Assembly (NCBI GenBank): GCA_003575245.1
Contig: NMQN01000830.1
Span: forward strand, 1-5,125
Length of the DNA stretch: 5,125 nucleotides
Direction: 5' to 3'
From: Candidatus Atribacteria bacterium 1244-E10-H5-B2
GTDB lineage: Bacteria > Atribacterota > JS1 > SB-45 > 34-128
In this document: piece by piece, positions 1-4,381 of the stretch
Layout of the letters: each line of letters begins with the position of its first letter
Position numbering within the stretch: the first letter of the stretch is position 1
Notes under the pieces: model-generated
What the model saw: the letters and a program-made list of their open reading frames with translations, nothing else
The model's database searches: none
Told to the model about the DNA's origin: nothing
Translations under genes and position numbers: made by a program

Positions 1-1
1 A

Positions 2-796
2 ATCGGGGGGGCTGACTTTTTTAAAGGCTCTTTGATTGTGGACCAGGTAAAAATTTGGGGATCGGAAGGTAATAAGGATATAGCCACTTTGATTAAGGCA
101 AGGTATAAACGAGGGCTAATGGTGCCTCGAATTAACCTTAACAAATCAGGGGAAGACCAGATAGAATATTTTGACACTTTCGGGCCTATGGTGATCTGCA
201 CTGACGAAACTATGCCCCAGGATATAGAGAGCCGTTGTATAACTTTTCAAATGCAGAAAAATGCTAATCCTAAAGTGGAAGGTGAAATTGATAAGGGACT
301 GGCTCGTCGGTTGAGGAATCAGTTAACAGTATTTAGGGCTAACCTTGCCGATAAAGAATTAAAGAAATTAGAGCCTGTATCAAGAAGAAGATTAAATGAA
401 ATATTATATCCCTTATATCAAATTCTAACAGAGATTGCCCCGGAACGAAGGGACGAATTTAAACTTATAATTAAGGAAATAGAGCAGAGAAAAGAGGGTG
501 AAGAAGGCCTAAGTTTTGAAGCTGATATTGTGAACGAGATAGTAAAATATTATAACGAAACCGGGGAAGGAACTTTTTTGACCTCTGAACTTGTTAATCG
601 TTTGAATGAAGATAAAAGAGAAAAAGAGCAATTTTCGGATAGGCTGATAAGTTTAAGGACAAATAGATTAGGTTTTGAAAAGATTAGGCTGGAAGGTGGT
701 AAGAGAGGATTCAGAATCGACCTTAATTTGTTAGAGAAAATTATCCCCTATTTTAAAGCTGTAAAAATAGAAAAAAGGGGCAATCTTTTAACTTAA
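2..796 (+). CDS. Phage replication helicase/primase-type ATPase, C-terminal part (5' truncated)
   Basis: The frame is open from base 2, reading IGGADFFKGSLIVDQ before and across a TTG at 32, so the true start lies upstream. The TTG is only an internal leucine codon. The first ~75 residues fit the end of an AAA+ core of the DUF3631/D5-like phage helicase type. They contain a Walker B-like SLIVDQ (D codon 41-43, Q codon 44-46), a conserved RG...VPR block, FGPMVICTDE in the sensor-1 position, and IESR, whose arginine is a likely arginine finger. A helical linker follows. Then comes a winged-helix-like C-terminal region (roughly the last 95 residues) with LTSELVNRLNED and RLGFEKIRLEGGKRGF, typical of DNA-binding tails in these replication proteins. 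Expected role: ATP-driven unwinding or loading at the phage origin. Walker A is outside the window. The Walker B glutamate appears replaced by glutamine, which is unusual. The iteron-like array begins 24 bases after the stop. The family type is fairly sure; the exact subfamily is not. Confidence 0.7.
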   Translation: MGGADFFKGSLIVDQVKIWGSEGNKDIATLIKARYKRGLMVPRINLNKSGEDQIEYFDTFGPMVICTDETMPQDIESRCITFQMQKNANPKVEGEIDKGLARRLRNQLTVFRANLADKELKKLEPVSRRRLNEILYPLYQILTEIAPERRDEFKLIIKEIEQRKEGEEGLSFEADIVNEIVKYYNETGEGTFLTSELVNRLNEDKREKEQFSDRLISLRTNRLGFEKIRLEGGKRGFRIDLNLLEKIIPYFKAVKIEKRGNLLT

Positions 797-819
797 CATA
801 ATGTTTTTTAGCTTATCTC

Positions 820-869
820 TGACGCTTATGACACTTATGACGCTTAGCAGGGAATAGGCCTGACACTTA
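820..869 (+). repeat. Direct-orientation 9-bp iterons, TGACRCTTA x4
   Basis: Three units run in exact tandem: TGACGCTTA at 820-828, TGACACTTA at 829-837 and TGACGCTTA at 838-846. A fourth, TGACACTTA, follows at 861-869 after a 14-bp gap. The only variable base is the fifth (G/A). It lies just downstream of the helicase gene and is mirrored by the inverted array at 957-1006. Confidence 0.85.
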
Positions 870-956
870 TTTTATTACATACTAAAGGGGGAAATTGGTA
901 TCTTAGGCTATATACTATAAGGGTTAGCTGATTTAGGGGGTTTTTAAGTGGTTTTT

Positions 957-1006
957 TAAGTGTCCCCGAATACCCGGATTAAGTGTCATAAGCGTCATAA
1001 GTGTCA
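957..1006 (-). repeat. Inverted-orientation 9-bp iterons, TAAGYGTCA x4
   Basis: On the + strand the units read TAAGTGTCC at 957-965 (8 of 9 match), then after a 14-bp gap TAAGTGTCA at 980-988, TAAGCGTCA at 989-997 and TAAGTGTCA at 998-1006 in exact tandem. This is the reverse complement of the TGACRCTTA unit. The 1+3 arrangement with a 14-bp gap is the mirror image of the 3+1 array at 820-869. A partial unit, TAAGTGG, is at 945-951. Confidence 0.85.
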
Positions 1007-1054
1007 TAATGGGATTAAAAATTTAAAAATGAAAAAGATTGAGTAAAGCAAAGA

Positions 1055-1081
1055 GGCTAATTAAGGGCTACAAAAGGCTAC
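1055..1081 (+). repeat. Three helically phased GGCTA repeats
   Basis: GGCTAA at 1055, GGCTAC at 1066 and GGCTAC at 1076 are spaced 11 and 10 bp apart, close to one turn of DNA each. The last two form a near-tandem GGCTACRAAAA. Such phasing would place the sites on one face of the helix. A protein-binding role, for example recombinase arm sites or an initiator, is only inferred. Confidence 0.35.
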
Positions 1082-1143
1082 GAAAAAAGTCTTTATAATC
1101 GACCGGATATTTCGGTAGAAGGGGTATCTCCGAATTGGAGTAG

Positions 1144-1177
1144 TATGTTTAACAGAATAGACATTCTGTTAAATATA
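1144..1177. repeat. Long AT-rich inverted repeat (11-bp perfect arms, 4-base centre)
   Basis: TTTAACAGAAT at 1148-1158 and ATTCTGTTAAA at 1163-1173 are perfect inverted copies around AGAC. Pairing extends outward through a G-U and three more pairs to 1144 and 1177. There is no T-run after it, so a terminator is unlikely. It lies 122 bp upstream of the tyrosine recombinase start. Arm length and symmetry are compatible with an operator or with a recombinase core site (10-bp arms around a 6-bp centre if trimmed). Neither can be shown from one sequence. Confidence 0.6.
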
Positions 1178-1202
1178 AAAAGCTATATAGAATAAGGCTT
1201 TC

Positions 1203-1236
1203 AGGATACTTGAATTTATTTTGATAGGATACTTGA
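1203..1236 (+). repeat. 11-bp direct repeat AGGATACTTGA x2 at the recombinase promoter
   Basis: Exact copies at 1203-1213 and 1226-1236, 23 bp apart start to start (about two helical turns). The second copy runs into the -35 box (1233-1238). A partial match, AGGATAGG, is at 1262-1269 just after the -10. The placement suggests an operator controlling the recombinase; the binding protein is unknown. Confidence 0.5.
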
Positions 1237-1261
1237 TATATTGCTTAACTTATGTTAGAAT
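1233..1261 (+). promoter_or_regulatory. Sigma-70-type promoter for the tyrosine recombinase gene
   Basis: TTGATA (1233-1238), a 17-bp spacer and TAGAAT (1256-1261), with a TG one base before the -10 (TGTTAGAAT, extended -10). Both hexamers match consensus at 5 of 6 positions. Transcription would start near 1268, about 30 bases before the ATG at 1299. Confidence 0.6.
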
Positions 1262-1285
1262 AGGATAGGTATATATAATAAATAG

Positions 1286-1293
1286 AGAGGTGG
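1286..1293 (+). promoter_or_regulatory. Ribosome binding site fixing the recombinase start at 1299
   Basis: AGAGGTGG lies 5 bases before ATG 1299. The longer reading from GTG 1290 begins inside this site and has no site of its own, so ATG 1299 is preferred. Confidence 0.7.
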
Positions 1294-1298
1294 TAAAA

Positions 1299-1877
1299 AT
1301 GAATTTTGTAGAACCTATCAGGGATAGAAAACAGATAGACAAGATAAAGGGGAATCTATATCGACAAAAGAATCCCCGGGACTTCCTTTTATTCGTCCTA
1401 TCAGTAAATACAGGCCTAAGAATAAGCGATATTCTCTCCCTCCAGGTAGAGGATATTAAGGATCGTAAGGGGAATTTAAAGGATTCTCTCTATATCTTAG
1501 AGCAGAAGACAAAGAAGAGAAGGACTATACCGCTTAATAAACAAGCCCAGGAGGCGTTAAGCTATTATCTTAAGAAGACTGGTATATATGACTTAGATAG
1601 ATACTTGTTTATCAACGAAAAGTCAGGAGATAACAAGCCATTAACGAGGGTTAGAGCCTGGCAGTTAATAAATAAATGGTGCCGGGAAGTGGGTCTTGAC
1701 TGCAAGGTAGGCGGTCATACCTTAAGAAAAACCTTTGGCTATCACTTAAGAAAGCAGGGAGTTTCAATCGAACGGATATCTGACTTATTAGGCCATCGAA
1801 ATATCAAGGTAACTTTTCGATATATCGGGATATCTGATGATGAGCGTAAAGAAGTTCTAAGTAAATTTGGCTTGTAA
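1299..1877 (+). CDS. Short tyrosine recombinase (catalytic domain only)
   Basis: A 192-aa site-specific recombinase of the lambda-integrase/XerCD family, which cuts and rejoins DNA through a 3'-phosphotyrosine link. All catalytic positions are visible: Arg41 in TGLRISDIL, a beta-hairpin lysine (Lys70 or a neighbour in QKTKKRRTIPL), His140 and Arg143 in GGHTLRKTF, His166 in LLGHRN, and the nucleophile Tyr175 in TFRYIG. Usual family members are 300-400 aa with an N-terminal SAM-like core-binding domain. That domain is absent here, as in other short phage and Bacillus YoeC-like recombinases, so DNA contacts must come from the catalytic domain or a partner. It has its own promoter and lies between the replication and packaging genes. 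It may therefore act in resolution of genome multimers, in integration, or in an inversion switch. ATG 1299 is chosen over GTG 1290 because of the ribosome binding site. Family call very sure; exact role open. Confidence 0.92.
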   Translation: MNFVEPIRDRKQIDKIKGNLYRQKNPRDFLLFVLSVNTGLRISDILSLQVEDIKDRKGNLKDSLYILEQKTKKRRTIPLNKQAQEALSYYLKKTGIYDLDRYLFINEKSGDNKPLTRVRAWQLINKWCREVGLDCKVGGHTLRKTFGYHLRKQGVSIERISDLLGHRNIKVTFRYIGISDDERKEVLSKFGL

Positions 1878-1897
1878 AGGCCAAAGTTGCATATAAC

Positions 1898-1948
1898 GCC
1901 CATAAAGGGCTCTTAAGCGGTATCAGGCTATTTCGCTTACGATAGCCT
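1898..1948. repeat. Two small intergenic inverted repeats after the recombinase
   Basis: GCCC/GGGC at 1898-1901 and 1907-1910 (5-base loop), then AGGCTAT/ATAGCCT at 1925-1931 and 1942-1948 with an inner CG/CG pair. No T-run follows either, so they are not clear terminators. GATAGCCT at 1941-1948 recurs at 2011-2018. They overlap the open frame of the doubtful ORF described at 1963. Confidence 0.35.
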
Positions 1949-1962
1949 ATGCAGAGGGCAAT

Positions 1963-2076
1963 ATGAAGGCGTATTTAGGGGGTGATAACAGAAAAAGAGC
2001 ATTTATTAAGGATAGCCTGAACGATTTATTAAATTTAAGGAGGAATTTAAGAGATGAGACAATTTGTAGAACTTAG
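1963..2076 (+). CDS. Doubtful 37-aa ORF, possibly remnant of a longer gene
   Basis: ATG 1963 opens a 37-codon frame containing LGGDNRKRAFIKDSLND and LLNLRRNLRDE, a charged, helix-like composition that reads like real protein. The frame is open back to 1906 with equally protein-like sequence (RALKRYQAISLTIAYAEGN), but there is no ATG, GTG or TTG there and a TAA at 1903 closes it. The ribosome binding site before 1963 is weak (AGAGGG, 4 bases away). It overlaps the next gene by 23 bases. It may be a small gene, the 3' end of one broken by a frameshift near 1900, or chance. Function unknown. Confidence 0.25.
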   Translation: MKAYLGGDNRKRAFIKDSLNDLLNLRRNLRDETICRT

Positions 2077-2317
2077 TTTTGATGATGAGATGTATAAATT
2101 AGAGATTTTATGCACGATGTTGAAGCCTGGGGAAGTGGAAGAATTAACAAAGAGCCTGGAAGAAAAGGGGTTTACTTTGACCTCTGTTTTTGCCGATTCT
2201 TTGGCCGGTAATGTCGTAAAAGAGCATTATCGGGACATCGTAGTAGTTAGAAAACAATTATCGAATGAAGGTTTTACCTGGAGCCCAAATGCTAAAAGAA
2301 TAAAATTGCCCGCCTAA
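2054..2317 (+). CDS. Hypothetical 87-aa phage protein
   Basis: The ATG is preceded by a full AAGGAGGA ribosome binding site (2037-2044), so translation is well supported. The product is soluble, with no signal peptide, membrane segment or cysteine pair. An N-terminal strand-like segment (QFVELSFDDEMYKLEIL) is followed by a helix (PGEVEELTKSLEEKGF), a variable middle, and a basic C-terminus (SPNAKRIKLPA). I do not recognise a family. It lies between the recombinase and the packaging genes and ends four bases before a strong hairpin, so it may close a transcription unit. A DNA-binding or small-terminase-like role cannot be excluded or supported. Confidence 0.75.
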   Translation: MRQFVELSFDDEMYKLEILCTMLKPGEVEELTKSLEEKGFTLTSVFADSLAGNVVKEHYRDIVVVRKQLSNEGFTWSPNAKRIKLPA

Positions 2318-2320
2318 ATC

Positions 2321-2359
2321 CTGGCGGTCCGGTCTTCTATGCGTTCTCCGGACTGCCGG
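2321..2359 (+). terminator. GC-rich hairpin right after the 87-aa gene
   Basis: Twelve pairs join 2321-2332 (CTGGCGGTCCGG) to 2348-2359 (CCGGACTGCCGG) with two G-U wobbles and a 15-base loop. It begins 3 bases after the stop codon. No T-run follows directly. It could protect the transcript 3' end, or form the first half of a terminator/attenuator with the next hairpin. Its layout resembles the hairpin at 4717-4756. Confidence 0.5.
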
Positions 2360-2361
2360 TC

Positions 2362-2405
2362 CCCTGCCCCTGTTGTCTAAAAACCTAAACACTCCGGGGG
2401 CAGGG
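2362..2405 (+). terminator. Second hairpin, candidate terminator or attenuator
   Basis: CCCTGCCCC (2362-2370) pairs perfectly with GGGGCAGGG (2397-2405) around a 26-base loop. ATATTTT follows at 2406-2412, a weak T-tract. TCCGG at 2393-2397 could alternatively pair with CCGGA at 2348-2352 of the preceding hairpin, so the two structures may compete. It separates the 87-aa gene from the packaging operon, whose ribosome binding site begins at 2416. Confidence 0.4.
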
Positions 2406-2433
2406 ATATTTTAAAAAAGGAGTAAACAATTAA

Positions 2434-2622
2434 ATGAAAATAAATAAGAATTTAGTCAATAGCCTTCACCGGCTGACTAAAAAAAGCGACGGTAAAAAAT
2501 CAATAATGAAATTAGAGAATTACAAAATAAAATTATACAATCTCCGGGGTCAGGTTATAGGCTCCATAGGGCAAGGAGAAAGTGTCGATTATCAGAAACT
2601 ATTATCAAAAAAAAGGCGGTGA
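2434..2622 (+). CDS. Hypothetical basic 62-aa protein upstream of terminase
   Basis: ATG 2434 follows AAAGGAG (2416-2422) at a longish 11-base spacing. The protein is rich in lysine and arginine, especially at both ends (KKSDGKKS; ending LLSKKRR), with a strand-rich centre (YKIKLYNLRGQVIGSIG). There is no membrane segment. I do not recognise a family. Its TGA stop lies inside the ribosome binding site of the next small gene, so it is probably cotranscribed and translationally coupled with the 28-aa peptide and the terminase. Small genes just before a terminase large subunit often encode the small terminase or an endonuclease helper. It is short for a small terminase and no helix-turn-helix is evident, so the function is open. 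Confidence 0.65.
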   Translation: MKINKNLVNSLHRLTKKSDGKKSIMKLENYKIKLYNLRGQVIGSIGQGESVDYQKLLSKKRR

Positions 2623-2623
2623 T
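2613..2623 (+). promoter_or_regulatory. Ribosome binding site overlapping a stop codon (28-aa peptide)
   Basis: AAGGCGGTGAT matches the anti-Shine-Dalgarno complement AAGGAGGTGAT at 10 of 11 positions. It contains the TGA of the 62-aa gene (2620-2622) and lies 7 bases (from GGCGG) before ATG 2627. This supports real translation of the short ORF. Confidence 0.65.
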
Positions 2624-2626
2624 TCT

Positions 2627-2713
2627 ATGGCTATCAAGAAATTTATGATTAAACTTTCCCAGTTTATTTCTGATTTTTTTGGAAATAATTTAGGTGGCAA
2701 AATGAGGTGGTGA
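2627..2713 (+). CDS. 28-aa amphipathic helical peptide
   Basis: A short ORF below usual length cut-offs. It has a near-ideal ribosome binding site, fills the gap between the 62-aa gene and the terminase, and ends with TGA inside the terminase ribosome binding site. Residues 2-18 (AIKKFMIKLSQFISDFF) form an amphipathic helix. Ile3, Phe6, Met7, Leu10, Phe13, Ile14, Phe17 and Phe18 fall on one face, and Lys4, Lys5, Lys9, Ser11, Gln12, Ser15 and Asp16 on the other. A GNNLGGK turn and MRW follow. The pattern is reminiscent of small membrane-active peptides such as phenol-soluble modulins, but no homology is claimed. It may be a membrane-active peptide, a small protein-binding helix, or a leader that couples terminase translation. 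Confidence 0.55.
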   Translation: MAIKKFMIKLSQFISDFFGNNLGGKMRW

Positions 2714-2714
2714 T
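2704..2714 (+). promoter_or_regulatory. Terminase ribosome binding site overlapping a stop codon
   Basis: GAGGTGGTGAT contains the TGA of the 28-aa ORF (2711-2713) and precedes ATG 2720 by 9 bases (counted from AGGTGG). It repeats the stop-in-site design seen at 2613-2623, which favours reinitiation or coupling along the operon. Confidence 0.65.
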
Positions 2715-2719
2715 TTATT

Positions 2720-4336
2720 ATGGCAAAAAGAAAAAGAAGATACGAATACCATAGCCCCGAATCAGAGGCCAGGTCTAAAGCTAATCTTCTACAATATAGA
2801 AAAAAAACAAGAGAAGAAATCGAAAAAGAGGCAAGGGAATTTCAGAGTAAAAGAAAGAATTTGAAGGACCTAAGCATTATAGAGTTTGCAGAAAATCCCG
2901 TTGTTTTAGGCATATCGTTCACAAAGCGACCAGTGCAGAAAATCATTCTTAAAGCACTCTATGGCTTGCCCCTAAACGAAAAAGAAATTGGAATATTTAA
3001 TACCCTCACCAAAGGCAAGGGCAAGTATAAGCCGGGGATGGAGAAAACAGAAGCGGTAATGTGCTTAGGTGCAAGGGCAGGTAAAAGTTTTATAGCAAGT
3101 ATTTGTGCCTTATATGAGGCTACGGTCGGCTGGCAAAATAAGCCCTGGAAGGAGACTTTATCGCCAGGGGAATATGTCTATGTCTGCATTATCGCAACGA
3201 AGGAACTGCAGGCCAGGCAAATAATTCAAACAAATTGCCTTCGTATGTTAGAGCGTTCTCCTATGCTAAAAGGCTTAATAAAAAAATCTACGGAGCTGGA
3301 AATAACGCTTAGAAACTATGTCAAAATTATATCCGGACCTTGTAATTCGACAGCTCTGCGTGGACTTCCCATAGCGGTGCTTATAATGGATGAAATCGCA
3401 TTTTATAGGATAGAGGGTCCGAAAGCTGACGAAACTATTTTTAATTCATTAAGACCCCGAATGGCACAGTTTATAGAAGGTAAATTATTCTTGATATCTA
3501 CCGCAGGAAGTAAGCAGGGGCTATTTTTTAATTTCTTCGATGAAGGATTTAGGGTAGAGGATAGACTAACTATTCAAGCAAATACCCGTTTTGTCAATCC
3601 CGAAATACCACAGAAGTTTTTAGATAAAGAGAAGGCCCGGGATATCGATAATTATATGAGGGAATTTGAAGGCATATTTAGTGAAAAACTGGAGGCCTTT
3701 TTCAGTTATGAGCTGATGCAGAAGCCTTTTATTTTAGCTGGTGATCTATCATATAAATCGGAACATAACTATTACCTGGGGCTGGATCAGTCCGGGCTTA
3801 GTGGCCGGGATCGCTTTGCCTTAGCGATTGCCCATAAGGAAGGAGATTTAGCTATTGTTGATATAGTCAGGAGCTGGGAAACAAAGGATTTAGATATTAT
3901 ATTAGACGAAATTAAAACACTGGCTAAGGCCTACCATATAAACGAGGCTATAATTGATAAATTTAGCAAGGGTTATGTTGAGCATAGTTTTAAAAAGATA
4001 GGTTTAGAGGTAAAGATTAGGGCTTCCCTGGCCGATGTATTTGTGGGTTTAAAAGCTAAAATGATTCAGGATAAACTGCAATTACCAGACCGGCCGGACC
4101 TGAAAGCAGGAATGAGAAACACTATCGCAATCTACAATAAATCGAATCAGTTAGCTATAACACACCAGAGAGGACCAGAAGGACACGCTGACGAAATAGA
4201 CGCAGTAGCTGGGGTAGTTTTCGAAGCTATTAAAGAGGAACCTATGCCCGGATTTTATGTCCTCGAGCATACTCAGAAAGAGGTTGATGAGGAGAGCTGG
4301 CAGAAATTAGAGAATTGGAACGATTTGACAGGATAA
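2720..4336 (+). CDS. terL: Phage terminase large subunit (ATPase and nuclease)
   Basis: This 538-aa packaging motor pumps phage DNA into the prohead and cuts it, working at the portal with a small subunit. After a basic, helical N-terminal tail (1-50) comes a Q-type adenine motif region (KRPVQKIILKALYG, ~69-82). The ATPase motifs follow: Walker A CLGARAGKS (115-123), Walker B AVLIMDE (219-225, Asp224 and catalytic Glu225) and coupling motif LISTAGS (258-264). The C-terminal RNase H-like nuclease shows its acidic residues in YLGLDQSG (Asp356), AIIDKFSKG (Asp413) and HADEIDAVAG (Asp491/Asp494). The length is normal and no key residue is missing. ATG 2720 is set by GAGGTGGTGAT. It is the last gene of the 2434-4336 run. 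Its final codons double as the -35 box of the next promoter. No recognisable small terminase precedes it. Confidence 0.95.
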   Translation: MAKRKRRYEYHSPESEARSKANLLQYRKKTREEIEKEAREFQSKRKNLKDLSIIEFAENPVVLGISFTKRPVQKIILKALYGLPLNEKEIGIFNTLTKGKGKYKPGMEKTEAVMCLGARAGKSFIASICALYEATVGWQNKPWKETLSPGEYVYVCIIATKELQARQIIQTNCLRMLERSPMLKGLIKKSTELEITLRNYVKIISGPCNSTALRGLPIAVLIMDEIAFYRIEGPKADETIFNSLRPRMAQFIEGKLFLISTAGSKQGLFFNFFDEGFRVEDRLTIQANTRFVNPEIPQKFLDKEKARDIDNYMREFEGIFSEKLEAFFSYELMQKPFILAGDLSYKSEHNYYLGLDQSGLSGRDRFALAIAHKEGDLAIVDIVRSWETKDLDIILDEIKTLAKAYHINEAIIDKFSKGYVEHSFKKIGLEVKIRASLADVFVGLKAKMIQDKLQLPDRPDLKAGMRNTIAIYNKSNQLAITHQRGPEGHADEIDAVAGVVFEAIKEEPMPGFYVLEHTQKEVDEESWQKLENWNDLTG

Positions 4337-4353
4337 ATTTTATGTGTTATACT
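4325..4353 (+). promoter_or_regulatory. Near-consensus sigma-70 promoter inside the terminase 3' end
   Basis: TTGACA (4325-4330, 6 of 6), a 17-bp spacer and TATACT (4348-4353, 5 of 6), with an extended -10 TG (TGTTATACT). The -35 overlaps the last Leu-Thr codons of the terminase. The start would be near 4360, giving a ~22-base leader before ATG 4382. It is the strongest promoter in the window. Confidence 0.75.
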
Positions 4354-4364
4354 ATGTGTGATAA
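4341..4364 (+). promoter_or_regulatory. Tandem 12-bp repeat, candidate RHH operator
   Basis: TATGTGTTATAC (4341-4352) and TATGTGTGATAA (4353-4364) are adjacent direct copies matching at 10 of 12 positions. They cover the -10 box and transcription start of the promoter for the ribbon-helix-helix gene. RHH repressors commonly bind short tandem repeats over their own promoter; autoregulation here is inferred. Confidence 0.5.
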
Positions 4365-4381
4365 TAAAAGGGAGTGATTTT

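Larger units (their letters stand above)
820..1006. other. Candidate replication origin or nucleoprotein site (dyad-symmetric iteron region)
   Basis: Two 50-bp iteron blocks face each other across an 87-bp centre with identical internal spacing (27 bp tandem block, 14-bp gap, 9-bp single unit). The dyad centre falls at about 913, inside the AT-rich TATATACTATA at 909-919, which could be a melting element. Iteron arrays beside a replication helicase gene are typical of plasmid and phage origins; that is family knowledge, and the origin assignment here is inference. The alternatives are an operator region, or a partition site bound by a ribbon-helix-helix or ParB-like protein. If transcribed, the outer blocks (820-846 with 980-1006) could also form a long stem, with G-U wobbles at two variable positions and an A-C mismatch at the third. 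Confidence 0.45.
1007..1202. other. Gene-free stretch between iterons and recombinase promoter
   Basis: No convincing coding region lies here on either strand. Contents: the phased GGCTA repeats (1055-1081), an isolated perfect TATAAT at 1094-1099 without a matching -35, and three consecutive small inverted repeats. These are ACCG/CGGT at 1102-1105 and 1113-1116, CTCC/GGAG at 1128-1131 and 1137-1140, and the long hairpin at 1144-1177. A 16-codon ORF (ATG 1145 to stop 1195, with GGAG 4 bases upstream) overlaps the long hairpin. It could be a leader peptide but is probably chance. Confidence 0.5.

Noticed and set aside
32..34. TTG as the start of the first protein
   Set aside because: The same frame is open to the left window edge with family-like sequence (GGADFFKGSL), so this is an internal codon of a truncated gene.
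820..1006. CRISPR array
   Set aside because: Units are 9 bp, partly tandem without spacers and in two orientations; there are no repeat-spacer units.
1094..1099. Perfect TATAAT as a promoter
   Set aside because: No -35-like hexamer at 16-18 bp upstream and no gene close behind it.
1145..1195. 16-codon leader ORF upstream of the recombinase
   Set aside because: Very short, overlaps a palindrome that explains its sequence, and the GGAG is closer than normal to the ATG; kept only as a remark.
1290..1292. GTG as the recombinase start
   Set aside because: It lies within the ribosome binding site that serves ATG 1299.
1898..1910. Terminator after the recombinase
   Set aside because: Only four pairs and no T-run.
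4358..4360. GTG as the RHH protein start
   Set aside because: It lies before the strong AGGGAGTGAT site and at or before the predicted transcription start; ATG 4382 fits both.
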